NCBI RefSeq assembly: GCF_022539505.1
Contig: NC_061510.1
Location: 100,704,292 to 100,768,291 of the forward strand
Length of the DNA: 64,000 nucleotides
DNA from: Lolium rigidum
Lineage: Eukaryota; Streptophyta; Magnoliopsida; Poales; Poaceae
Direction: 5' to 3'
Part shown: in pieces, positions 1 through 11,077 of the stretch
How the letters are laid out: each line of letters opens with the position of its first letter
How positions within the stretch are numbered: position 1 is the first letter of the stretch
Translations under genes and position numbers: made by a program
The notes under the pieces: model-generated
Databases searched by the model: none
Told to the model about the DNA's origin: nothing
What the model saw: only the letters and a program-made list of their open reading frames with translations

Positions 1-1565
1 CACTGTGCCACCGCGCTCGTACGCCATAGCTAGACCTCTGAAGTGAACTGCTCGAGATGTTCTTCCTTCCCGGCCTCATGCATCCACCCACCGCGACGTA
101 CGGCCACGCAATCAGCCAAGGGCAGTGTCCCTTTCCATAACTGGTAGCCTAGCCTACGTGACCAGTACCGGCTTGAAAAAAGGTCCAGCGTTAGCTAGGG
201 CTCTGTTGACGCTCGCGCGTGTTCCCCCAATCGTCCTGCTGGGGCTGGTGGTTGGATGCCGCAATGATCCGCGCTTGATTGGTGTCTTGGTGAGATCGCA
301 CGGACGGATGATGCGATGAGACGGATCTTCCACCGCCGCCGGTGGTTGGGCCGGCCGCGCACAGGACAGCTAGACTCCGGCGAGTCGATCGGGGTGGACG
401 GAGCGGATTCGTCTCTCCGATTTCCACCTGTTCTTATCGCGCTGGTGCTGTACCTTTGCGTCGGCCCCGTCCGTCGTCCAGGCGTGCTGGAGTGTCAGTA
501 TAGTATAGTAGCAATGTAGCATCTCCGTTGCCGGCGCCGGGCAGAATATTGTATGCGCGTTCGTGTGGGCTGGAGATCTTGTCTCTTCCCTCGACGTGCC
601 AACCAGGTTCCTGCCGCGGCCAACGGCCATGGCCAGCAGCACTCTGTCCTTATCATTGCAAGCGCGCGCGGCTGACCTGATAGACAGGTGCCAGCCTCCG
701 GGAAGAAGATCCACAGATCAATCAGGGCGTCAAGGCCAGTAGATATTTCCCTAGCTCATCATTTACGCCTCCTGGTTCGATTTGATCCGGCCGCACGCAT
801 ACGTTTTCTAATCGGAGATCGCGCCCGGTATCATCATCCCAATCATCATCAGCAGCAATTCGACGATCAGCACGCATTACATAGATGCATGCCGCGTACG
901 TTTTCTAATCGGAGATCGGGGCCGGGGATCATCCCAATCATCAACACCAATTCGACGATTAGCACGCACGTTTGCGTAGTGTGGCGGATAAGGAATGCGA
1001 GCATTACCGAAAGTAATTAGTAGTGGCGGATCTAGGTAGCTTAATCACGAACCGGAGTGAGTGCTGAGGCACGTAAGCACCTTGCCGACGTGCCGGCCGG
1101 CCGAGAACGTGATGACGCCGGCGGCCGCTTTCACGACTGGTGCGCCTGGTTTGCTGGTGGCATCGGTTGCTGCTTGCTATGGGGACGGGGATACTGTTTG
1201 TCCGACGTGATATCCCCAACAACCTGACAAGGCGATCGGAATCCGGTGAGCAGCCTGAGCCTTTCGGGCTATAAACTCGAGTTCTAATCAATTTAAGCTT
1301 GTGTTTGCTAATTTGGTGCTAGGATCCGACACAACTATTCTTGTCAGACAGCTGACACTTTCAGCCCCAGTGACCACGTAGTATCGACGTATCCTACTTC
1401 GACTATAAATTACTAAAATTGCCATAATTCGAGCTAGGGTTATAAGTTAGCATCGTTTTTCTTAAAATAAATTAAAACGTACCAATTCTATGGAATAGAG
1501 CAGCATATAACGCAAATATGGTAGTGCTGACTAGGACAAACGGTCATTTCCAAGCCGTTAAAACA
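1..1565. other. Anonymous sequence without a supportable gene
   Basis: No open frame here resembles a known protein, and the short frames overlap on both strands as expected by chance in GC-rich sequence. The only structure I see is a short tandem duplication, listed separately at 797-968. Confidence 0.6.
797..968. repeat. Two-copy tandem duplication, period about 97 bp
   Basis: The block beginning ACGTTTTCTAATCGGAGATC at 801 recurs at 898. It is followed in both copies by similar ATCATCCCAATCATCA and AATTCGACGAT segments. The copies differ by substitutions and small indels, so the duplication is not recent. Confidence 0.75.
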
Positions 1566-1815
1566 TGTCGTTGTGTATTAGATGGTACTCCGGAGAGGGG
1601 TGTCTCACATAGAGGAGAGAGAGGAGAGCCATGGAGCGAGGAGTCACCGGAACGGGGATATACGAGTTACCCAGTTTCAAAAATCTTACGACGGTGGCGA
1701 GGCCCTACTACTGCTTATGTGAAATTATCAGGCAACAAGTGCAAGATTACAATAAGTTGTGTCATGCCTCTAGGGCTTCCAGGATCCGGTTTATAAAGGC
1801 GCCCAGATCTAAAGT
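1566..1815 (+). mobile_element. Truncated LTR-like repeat related to the solo LTR at 49113
   Basis: The segment starts TGTCG and follows the LTR at 49113-49673 block by block: a GGTACTCCGGAG-type block, ATTTACCCAG-like text, CCTCTAGGGCTTCCAGGATCC, then TTATAAAGGCGC. Similarity stops near 1815, so this is a 5' fragment of about 250 bp. No target duplication is visible. It is more diverged than the copy at 49 kb. Confidence 0.6.
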
Positions 1816-2177
1816 TACAATCGTAGGAGTAAATGACAAAAAAACTACCACAATTGTGGCAGTCGTGACACGGAACTACCAAATGTGTTGCGTTTGTCAC
1901 ATGACTACCGTATTTGAGGCACGATCGCGACGCACAAAGACCGATTCTACGTTTTACCCATCTTAACCACGTTTCTGGCAGCTGTGACCCACTGTCAGGT
2001 CTGGCGTGCCGCTCACTTGACGAACGGAGGCCACAACCGTTAGGGCTCGCGGTAGGGCAGCATGTTTAAGTGGTCGGCTAGGTCATTGTCTCCTTCCTCG
2101 TGTTTCTTCTCTGTCCCATCCCAGTGCCGCCCCTCGCCGCCGATGCAGATATCCGGCGTTAGCAGACCAATTCGTCC

Positions 2178-2892
2178 ATGGTTTCATGGGGTGACGGCGA
2201 GGAGTCCTCTCCAGAGATGAGCTCCCTCGGCAGTGATGTGAGTACACGAATCTGTCCAATTTGCAGGGTATCGATTTGGGGAATTTTGATTTTGAGCATG
2301 ATTTTGGCTGATTCTTTCTTGTTTTTTTAACCGTTAGAGTGTGAACACTACGTACGACTTCGATTTCTGCGGATTAACCGATGACCGTGGTAGGCCCGTC
2401 ACTTGCAAACATGTGTTGTAGCTGCCCGAGGATGTTCTTAGGATGTGCAGGCCATGATGGAGAAGTAGCTTGTGATTTTCATCTTTGGGTAGACGGTGAG
2501 TGGCCACCTACAATTCAGAAATCGCTGTCAAAGCTGCATGATTTGTATGGGGAAGAAAAGGTTCAAGCTGAAAGATGATATTGAAAAGATGCACATTGAC
2601 TAGAGGAATGCCCAAGATGAGATAAAGAAAGTTGTAGAGGAGAAGCAGGTCATACTAGCTTGGATTGGAAGGCCCAAGCTGAACAAGGTTTGATTGATGT
2701 CAGGGCTGAATTAGAGCAGAAGAAGTTATTGGATGCATCAACTAGCAATAGGCACAAATGCTTGAGGATACATGCGAGAGAAGGAGAGGATAAGTTGAAA
2801 GAATAGAAGAGGAAGTTGGAGTGGGATTTTTTAGGCAGAAGGAAGCCGGAAGGGCAAAGTTGAAGAAGATTAAGGAGATGTGTGAAGAGTAG
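2178..2892 (+). pseudogene. GRF-type zinc-finger-like protein, decayed copy
   Basis: An ATG at 2178 opens a short exon of about 20 codons ending at a GT at 2238. A second exon begins after an AG near 2338 and encodes a TYDFDFCGLTDDRGRPVTC segment, a GC...CDFHLWVDGEWPP segment and then a lysine/glutamate-rich coiled-coil-like tail. In plant GRF-type proteins a C-x-C-G...GR.F..C...CDFF.W.D pattern binds zinc. The order here fits that family, and many such genes are amplified in cereal genomes. The frame is broken by several stops and indels (for example between the TCKH and CSCPRMF segments), so it is a pseudogene. Function is inferred only from this pattern. A second, separate copy lies on the other strand at 4880-5830. 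Confidence 0.45.
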
Positions 2893-3135
2893 TTCCTATA
2901 TTTCATATTAGCTAGCATGTGTATCAGTTTAATTTGATTGCAATGTGGGAATTTAATTCCCTTGGTTTGTAATGTTGAACTAAATTATGTCTGGTTTGTA
3001 ATGTTAACCTAAATTATGTTTGGTTTGTAATTTTAAACAATATTTGTTGAATCGGTTTGATTTGATCCCTTATGTTGAAGTGAATTCCTTTTTATCAGGT
3101 TATTAATGATTTTAAAATATGTGTTATGTGGAGAC

Positions 3136-3395
3136 TTTGTCGAGACCTTTAGGGTTATTTTATAGTTGGAAAGATTTCGACATCGACTCGTCGATTTTGT
3201 CAAGACTTTTAGGGTTATTTTATAGTTGGAAAGGTTTCGATATCGACTCGTCGACTTTTTCGAGACCTTTAGGGTTATTTTATTCTTGTAAAGGTCTCGA
3301 CATCGACTCGTCGACTTTGTCGAGACCTTTAGGGTTATTTTATTCTTGGAAAGGTTTCAACATCGACTCGTCGAATTTGTCGAGACCTTTAGGGT
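3136..3395. repeat. 60-bp tandem repeat (minisatellite), about 4.3 copies
   Basis: GTCGAGACCTTTAGGGTTAT-type units start at 3138, 3198, 3258, 3318 and 3378. Each unit ends with a TCGACATCGACTCGTCGA-like palindromic stretch. The period is a multiple of three, so one frame stays open across the array and yields a repetitive 20-residue peptide. I read that as a by-product of the period rather than a gene. Confidence 0.9.
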
Positions 3396-3649
3396 AACAA
3401 ATACGTAAGGAAAATTGAAATGAAGCACAAACTGGTCTTAAGCAATACAACATCTGATGTTCATAAGCATCTCTAATAGTGTTAAATATGGTCTTAAACA
3501 TCTCAGGTAGCATGGTCTTTAGTTTTACAGGCATCACAAAATGGTCTTAAACATCCCAAGTAGCATGGCATACATATGAAACTCCATACATGCATATCAC
3601 AAAGGTACATAGCAAATAAGAGGACCTAATGTCCTTGTAGAGGAGGATC

Positions 3650-3890
3650 AGAGGCATCTCTTCCTGGACCAGCATTAGCTCCTGCATTGAAATAACCAGA
3701 CAAACCTGGCAGGTTGTCTAGCTGTTGGACCTAGAGCTTGACTTGGAGCATTTTCTGGAGTAGTTCTTGGAGCTTTTCCTGGAGTAGTTCTTGGGGCTGA
3801 ATGATTTACATTAGTCCCAGAAGAACTAGCAGCTGCATGATCTGTTGTTGGCATTGATCTATTGGCCTGGAGATGTCATGTGGAAATAAA
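3650..3890 (-). pseudogene. Possible C-terminal tail of a transposon-type protein (Ser/Thr/Pro-rich)
   Basis: The minus strand reads a Ser/Thr/Pro/Ala-rich stretch (AAASSSGTNVNHSAPRTTPG, then further PRTTP copies). After a frameshift it reads LPGLSGYFNAGANAGPG and a stop. Tails of this composition are common at the end of Mutator-like transposases in grasses, but no catalytic or SWIM domain is visible, so this is a guess. Confidence 0.25.
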
Positions 3891-4227
3891 TTAGGAGATT
3901 ACAATGTTAACTACAATGAGAAGAATATGCATGTATGCATTACAATGAGAGGAATGTTAACTACAATGAGAGGAATAAGCATGATCTGTTGTTGGCACTG
4001 ATCTATTGTCGAGTATGTCAAGGAACCGACCAACATCTACTATGGGCTGCATTCAATTACTTCTCTCCTGGCTGGACTCCTCCATGTTGGTTTTCCAGCA
4101 ACTAGGCAGCCCAGTTAGGCCATAGGCATCAACACCATTTGTGGGTCACGTGGACTTGCCGGAATTGAGACCCCTTCGTGGTCCACCTAGTTGGCATATC
4201 CAAAACAGTACCCACCTGCACCAGCCG

Positions 4228-4308
4228 CTCTCTTTCTCTCTCTCCGACTCTCTCTCTCTCACTCACTCACTCACTCTCTCGTCTCTCTCTCTCTTCTCCC
4301 ATTCTTTC
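4228..4308. repeat. CT-rich microsatellite with (CACT)n core
   Basis: A run of CTCTCT dinucleotides is interrupted by CACTCACTCACTCACT and followed by more CTCTCT. It is a simple sequence repeat of about 80 bp. Confidence 0.9.
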
Positions 4309-4879
4309 CCACGCGAGCTCGAGTACTCTTCCCGCCGTTTCATTAGAGATGGAGGAACCGATGAATCCTGGCTGGAGGCAGCGGCAACCACATCGGCGGC
4401 GAACGCGGTGGCGGGAGTGGCGTCTCCAGTGCTACCAGTGGAGGAGACGCAACTGTTGGAGGCGGAAGCGGAATTGATGGCCTGGATCGGATGATCATTG
4501 GCCATCTTGGCCATAGAGGACAGTGGTAATGCTTGCATAGATTGGGTGGACAAGGCGAAGAGCGAGTGGTGGACCCACGGTCTCGGTAGAATTGAGTGCG
4601 TATCCACTCTGTCCCTCTCGATTCGTACTCCGTTGATCAAATTTTGATATTTTATAATATTTTGGAATCTGGTATAAACATTCACACAAAAAGTTGCACA
4701 ATCATTTAGAATCTGATACAAAGCATACAACATATTTAGAATCTGATACATAGCAACATATTTAGAATCTGGTACATATCATAACCATCAAATGCTAGTT
4801 CAACAACCCAGGACACAACACAATTAGTTCAACAACATAATAAAATCTGTTACATAGAAACTACTAATTTATTACAAGC

Positions 4880-5830
4880 ACAACTCATTCTCCACATATC
4901 TTGGATATTTGCTTCAGCTTGGCCTTGTTAACTTCTCCGGCCTTGAGAAGATGTGTTATCTCCAACTTCCGTTTTTCTTCTTTCAAACTGGAAACTTGTA
5001 GCTTTTTTGATCTTGTGCCTCATTGCCTTCGAAGCTCCGGATCATGGATAGTCACAATTGCAACTTGTTCCAGAGTCAAAGTGTTACCCAATTGTTTATG
5101 CAGTTCGAGGTTCAACTTTTGTAATCCCCTTTTCTCTAACATAAGATGGTCATTCTTAGTTGCATACTCCACATTTCCAGAAATTATTTTATCTTGCTCA
5201 TCCACATACATAGCTCAAATCTTGAGCGAGGACTACTTGAGTGTAAATGGCCACTCTCCATCTATCCAACGAAGTGTGTCACATATCCTATCCTCCTACA
5301 CATTTGCTAAAACATTTTTACACATCAAATCCTTGGCAGTCTCTAAATTAACCGAGTGTACAGAATTAACTAGGCCATAGCTGAATTAAATAAGCACTGC
5401 TATAAAAATTTAGCGATGTAGCTAATCATGTAGGCAGTAGCTAAATGAAATAAGTGTGCAAAATTAAGTAAACAATCAAATTTTGTAGCTCTTTTATCTA
5501 AGGAGTTGCTAAATTAATTAAGCACTCAAATTATCTAGGCAGTACAAATATAAACAATGTGTAGTCAAATTTATCTAGGCAGTAGCTAAATTAAATAAGA
5601 ACTCAAATGTAGCAGTGTGTGTAGCTGAATTATCTATTCAATGCAATCAAATTTCATGAAATATAAACAATGCAATTAACTAACCTACTTTACATCCACA
5701 ACTCATAATTTTCCTCCCAGTGTTTGCGCCTTCGAAAGCGACATACTTGAACAGTGGCGTCATGCTTGCACCGCAGGTCAAAATCATCATAACCGTGTAC
5801 GCCGGGTCAACAATGCTTTCTGGGATCTAG
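4880..5830 (-). pseudogene. Second GRF-type zinc-finger-like pseudogene
   Basis: Read from right to left, a first exon near 5830-5700 encodes a segment with KYVAFEGANTGRK and a following cysteine. A second part near 5340-5200 contains a C-x-GWIDGEWPF-like stretch, and a third (5211-5020) encodes a charged helical tail. This is the same order (zinc-finger strand, W-D-x-EWP, coiled coil) as the copy at 2178-2892. Several stops and frameshifts interrupt it. It is not an inverted duplicate at the nucleotide level, so the two probably arrived independently. Confidence 0.4.
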
Positions 5831-6065
5831 GCAAAGCAGAGGAAGCAAAAAAATTGAACTGCAGTCGAAGCTTCAATCGAAGAAATCCCAAGTCAGTAGG
5901 AAACCATATTCTTAATCTTACACATACTAGCGGACGTGGACTAATATCATGCCCCTCCTCGAACGCTGAGAGAAGGTTGCCGCTGCTAGTTTCTCCATCG
6001 TTCTATCCTTTTAGGACGGCATGGAGACTGCCGGCACGCGGCAGCGAAGGAGGCGACAAAGCAGC

Positions 6066-6200
6066 ACGACGAGACTGGGCAAGGAGGGCGAGAGAGAAGG
6101 GTCAAAGCGGCACGACGAGATTAGGGAAGGAGGGCGAGAGAGAATCGACAAAGCGACATGACGAGATTGGGGAAGGAGGGCGAGAGAGAAGCGACTGGAG
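6066..6200. repeat. 46-bp tandem repeat, three copies
   Basis: Units beginning ACGACGAGA at 6066, 6112 and 6158 each contain GGAAGGAGGGCGAGAGAGAA or a one-base variant. The open frame across it (5854-6282) is a translation of this repeat and not a gene I can support. Confidence 0.85.
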
Positions 6201-6299
6201 TTTGGTTCCGACCGATCGCAACCGCTTGGTCTTAACCGGCTGGTGGGCAAACAGCTTAGAAATGTTCGTTTGTCCTAGTTAGCATTGACTGCGGAGCTG

Positions 6300-8204
6300 C
6301 GACCGTCCAAACTCTATCAGTCGACCATTAACGCTATTTGGTGCTCCCTTCCCTGTAATTGACACATTTTTCCTTTCTTTTAGAAAAAATAGTAAGAAAA
6401 GATAATGATTTGTTACTTTAGCCCGAACTATAGTAGTTTTATGTAATTTAGTCACGTACTTTTTGCTGATCGTTGTGTGTGCCCACACTATGTGTCTATG
6501 TCAGCTAGCTGAGAGTGTAGTACGTGGTGGTTCCGGTGATCACGTCCGCTGGCTTGAAAATTAGCATCTCTGCACGTTACCGACAATGCACCCTCCGATT
6601 CAAACATGTCAATGATCGTAGTAACGGAAGATGGCCAGGTACCGATAAGACTCGAGATTTTTATTTCTCGCTCGCCGAAAAAAGGTCAAAAGCGATTGTT
6701 TCAGTACAAAAAGGCTAGTCGGAGTTAGGCCGGTCGTAGGTCCATAGCATGAGAAGGAAGCCGTAAGAGGTCAATGAGAAAAGAAAAGAAAAGGAAAGGA
6801 CCTTTTGTTCCCGCGGGAATCACAAAGTCAAAATTCTAGCAAAAAAATGCGGAAACTACACAATCCACAACTAGCTCCGTGTACATTTTATTTTCTTTTT
6901 GACATTTCCACGTTTCCAAAAAATATAAACTATAATTATGGATCTACATTGTGTTGTATCTTGTGTATCTGTGAAGTTTGATCTAAAAATATGTTTATAT
7001 GTGATCTGCAAAAAAAAAGACAAATGATATGTAATAGTACATGACACTATTCACTTATGTGTTCTTTTTTTTTGCACATGTCACATATGATCATATTTTG
7101 GCACAAATTTTTGCAGGTTAACAACATATAGCATAATCAATGTCCATAATTTAAGTTTACATTTTTTAGAAACCTAAAAATGTCACAAAAAATGAGATGC
7201 ACCCGCAACTAGTTGCTTGAATGTTCCCTCTAAAAAAGGGGCTGATCGGGTATACGCTAGCAAACAAGAACACTGGAGCGCATCCAGCCCTTCCGAATTA
7301 AGATCGTCGTCGATCGGATCGGATCGGGTCGGCGACGGCGATTCCGATTTGGCACGCATGTCACTAGCTAGAGCTACCGCATTGATCAAACGGTCCCAAG
7401 ATTTGTACCCCAACAGCAAGTAGGCGGGGAGGCACCTCCGAGTAGTAGGCCGGTCTACTTGTAGTAGCCGTAGTAGTATACCTACCGGCGCAATACACAC
7501 GAACGCGACCGCGCGTGGATCGGATTGGTGCTAGTCCACATCGGAGACGTCGGAGGCCCCCGTTTTTCGCCGCACTGTCCTCTCCTGGTGCGCGCAGCCA
7601 CGTTAGCTTTGCCCGGTTGGTGCGCGGAGGCGCAGACCGGCGGCCGATCGTCGATGGAGAAGGATGGGGCGTGCCCGTCGACGCCTTTTTCAGTTGTAAA
7701 GCGATGACATAGGCGTCATCACCGCCATCTGCATGCGACGTGATCGAGCTGGGCACTCAGCGAGTGGAACATCTCACATGCATGCCAAGGATGCATGCAG
7801 GTGAGTTTATGATATGGATCGAGAGATGATTTCATTCAGGCTGCTAGCAATCGGATTGCAATTAGCCGCACGATCTGCGCCGGGGATTTAGTCCGGAGAG
7901 TGACGCTCCGCTCAAAATAAATGTCCAACGTGCCGAAGACCGATCGCCCCATCGGCGTCCCTGACTCGGCGGAAAATTATTGTCACCAGCGCGACACGGT
8001 AATGCGATGCCTTTCGGGATGATCTGCACGTTAGGTTAATCTGCCCTGCCGTGTGAAAGTACCGTCGGCGGCGAAAGGGTAGCGTACGTTCATATGCGTG
8101 GACCTTGCTTGTCGGGGCAAAAACCTCCCCTCCTTAATTCTTCATGGTGGTGGAGCCGGCCGGGTGTGACTTGCTTATGAGTTTAGGGTCAAGCTGCCGG
8201 CCGT
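6300..8204. other. Anonymous sequence without a supportable gene
   Basis: Short open frames between 7183 and 7756 overlap on both strands and match nothing I recognise. An AT-rich stretch lies at 6840-7180. CATGCATG and GATGCATGCA motifs sit near 7777-7802; these resemble RY elements, but no gene lies beside them. Confidence 0.5.
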
Positions 8205-8205
8205 T

Positions 8206-8773
8206 GGGATAAAAATGGAGCTGAAATGGATGGAGCGGGGGTGGTGCCACATTTGTTTTTATATTATTTTACGGACACAAATAACCAATACAGATACACT
8301 AGAAACAAAAACGAAAGCAAATATTATTGGAAACAAATACAGACTGAATACACATCGGATGCGTAGCTATGCAGATGTTTGTGGGAACAAGAACAACCCT
8401 TGATCCATGCAACAAAAAAACTCAAGCATTCAAACAAATCAACAAACTTGTTTCCTAATTCTCTGAGTGGAGCTCGATTTACTAGAAAATAGGGGAATGA
8501 TTAGACCCGTGAAAGCCTCGTCGAATGGATGAAGGGGTTACATGGTTGCCAGTTTTGGTATGATCTGTTTCGGAAGTTTGGCTTGACAAAGTCATGGAAT
8601 GTGTCTGTTGTATTCTGTTTCTGTGTCTGTTCCGTTGGAAAATGTTGTTCCTTTTTCGTTTCTGCCAAAGTAATTTCATTTCTGTTTTGAAAAATTATGT
8701 TGTCATATATATCTCTATTCCATTCTTGTTTTTCCGCACAAAAGTATAAAAACTTTTCGCTCCGTTTTTATCC
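8206..8773. mobile_element. MITE-like non-autonomous DNA transposon
   Basis: The left end reads GGATAAAAATGGAGC and the right end, reverse-complemented, reads GGATAAAAACGGAGC, giving about 15 bp of terminal inverted repeat around a 568-bp AT-rich, AAAC-rich interior. No coding capacity is visible. The flanks do not show a clean target duplication, so the superfamily is uncertain (hAT-like is possible). Confidence 0.45.
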
Positions 8774-11074
8774 TGGCTTGGCCGGACGTCGGAATTAGCA
8801 TGGCCAAACTAGCTTGTTTTGTGAAGTCTTTGCGATGTTTTTTTTCTCTCGAATGTTGGCATATTGTAAGCTGCAACACTTTAATTATGAAATCTAAGAC
8901 TTGCTAGATGTCGCATGATTCCTCTCCAGCTAGTGCTCTTAAACTGTCAAATGCTTTTTTGGAAGTTCATAACACGAAATACAATGGTGGGGGTAGTTGA
9001 ATCCATAGAGTGTGGTCGAATCAAACATTCTTTGACCGGTTAGTGCCTGTCTAGTTTAGTGAAAGGTCAGATACATAGACATAACTTTGTATATATCAAT
9101 GGGAAAACTGTAAGAGACTTCTGGAAAACAATTGGATCCTGCAAGTCTACTGTAGGTTACTATTTGTTCTGCTCCTGCTCTGAACAAGACAACAGGCATA
9201 GAGCCATAGACAGACTAGACTTTGCTGGTTGACATCCCATCCCACAAAAGAGAAAAAATGATTAATTTGCTGGTTGAGTAACTTGAGTTCAACATCGATG
9301 TTCTCTCCCGGTACCGACAGAAATGTGCCTTTCGCCGCGTGCTGGCTCACAGTTTTGGCATTGAGCTACATGACATGGCGTCTGCTAAGATGACGCGCGC
9401 GATGGAATCAAGACGGTGTGATCGCTAAAACCTGTTGGGTGAATCCGAACATTCTGATCGAACAAAGCTGTAGTGCCGGTGATCCTTTGAAGATTCCGTT
9501 GCTAGCTACTGACCGCGAGAACGGACAAGTACAGAGTTTTCAGACAAGCGTATTATTCGATTCTTGTTTTTTCTCACGACTGTCTCCGGCGAGGTGTCCC
9601 GATTGGCGGTAGACAGAAAATAATGCCGTGGGTTTGGAGCGGAGCAGGGCGCACATCTGTTTCCCGGCTTTGTCAATGTAAAGTGTAGCACGTCGACGTG
9701 CGCACATCGTGCACGCGGGCTTCCTTCCTTGGAATGTCCACTTTTGTACTACGTATATAGTACAGGTGTTGTTTTCTGATTTGCTCGGGGTCGATGCTAT
9801 GCGATGGCAGAGTTCAGAGTTTGCTAAACGTAAAACTACTACGCAACAAGATGGGGCTTTGCGGCCAAATTAACAGGGTGTTCTTGTTCAAACTGTTTGG
9901 CATGGATGCAATTCGGTTGGTGTTGGCAATGACGAAACGTGCAGAGATTGAGAAGAGCTCAACTCCAGATGGAGACACAAGAGTCAGCTGCGAGGACGGG
10001 GTCGTGGCTGTCGTAAAAGAATGAAGCAAAGCATCTTCGGTTGTCAGCTCTTAGGCTAAGTTTGGTTGCTTTCTGAGACGAAGCTCTACCAACTAACCTC
10101 TTGGTCTTATCTGCAGGATTGTTGCCGTATTTTTGGCATGCTCATGTCATCTTGTCTACTCTATTGCAACTTTGCTGCCAACATTGGTGGTCAAATTATA
10201 TACGGGAGAGCAAAATTCTAAAAATTTGCTAGACACTTGATATATCTAGACTAACACATATATGTCCCTAATTCTAGCTGCTCGGTCCATTTAAGCTCGG
10301 ACTCTATGATACTATATCCAAAACCTTGCAAGATTTAACACTGTTCTGAACTGTGAGAACAAATACTATACTTCTCACCGAAATGGACAATTTGTTACAG
10401 CACAGTGGACATTTTATAGATATTGTATATACGTGTATGAACAAATTTATAAAGTGATATGCGACTCTCAGTTGGCCAACACAAAAACTACTACTACATT
10501 CCGTGGACTATATGGAAACAATATTATAATACAGTGATTTTCTAATTATGTGAAAATAGCAAGGCACCAGCTGTTTTCGTCCAAACAAATAGTTCAGGTC
10601 GTAAAGAAGAAAATGTTCAGTTGACATTCTGATAGTACGTCAGAATAAACCTTATTAGCATATCAGAATTCAGAAGAAGAATATATGATTTGCATCATAT
10701 GTTGATTTGGTATACGCTCTACGTGATGCAACATTTATTATGTGTGACACATGTGCTTAAGGGTAATTTAGCGACGCCCATACAACTTTACGATGCAATA
10801 TGCATCAACTACAAACTATGGCAAAGGCAAGCTTGGACCTCAACGAAAATGCGCCAGTTACCCACGTGGGCCGGGAATGCAAGTTTTGGTTAGTTACCCA
10901 CTAGGATGGAGTGGGCTAGAGTCCTTTTGGTCAGGGAGGAGGAAGCGGTTCTCATCACCAGGCCCATCCATTAGTTCTTTGGGGCATCTTCAGCAGCCCA
11001 AAACAAACAAATAGGGCTGTCGTTTGGTCCGCTCGGACAAGAGGACAGGAGAACCCATCCCAGTAACCCGACGC
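8774..11074. other. Anonymous sequence without a supportable gene
   Basis: Only short unrelated open frames occur in this 2.3-kb stretch, none with recognisable motifs. The base composition is AT-rich between 10200 and 10750. Confidence 0.5.
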
Positions 11075-11077
11075 TAA

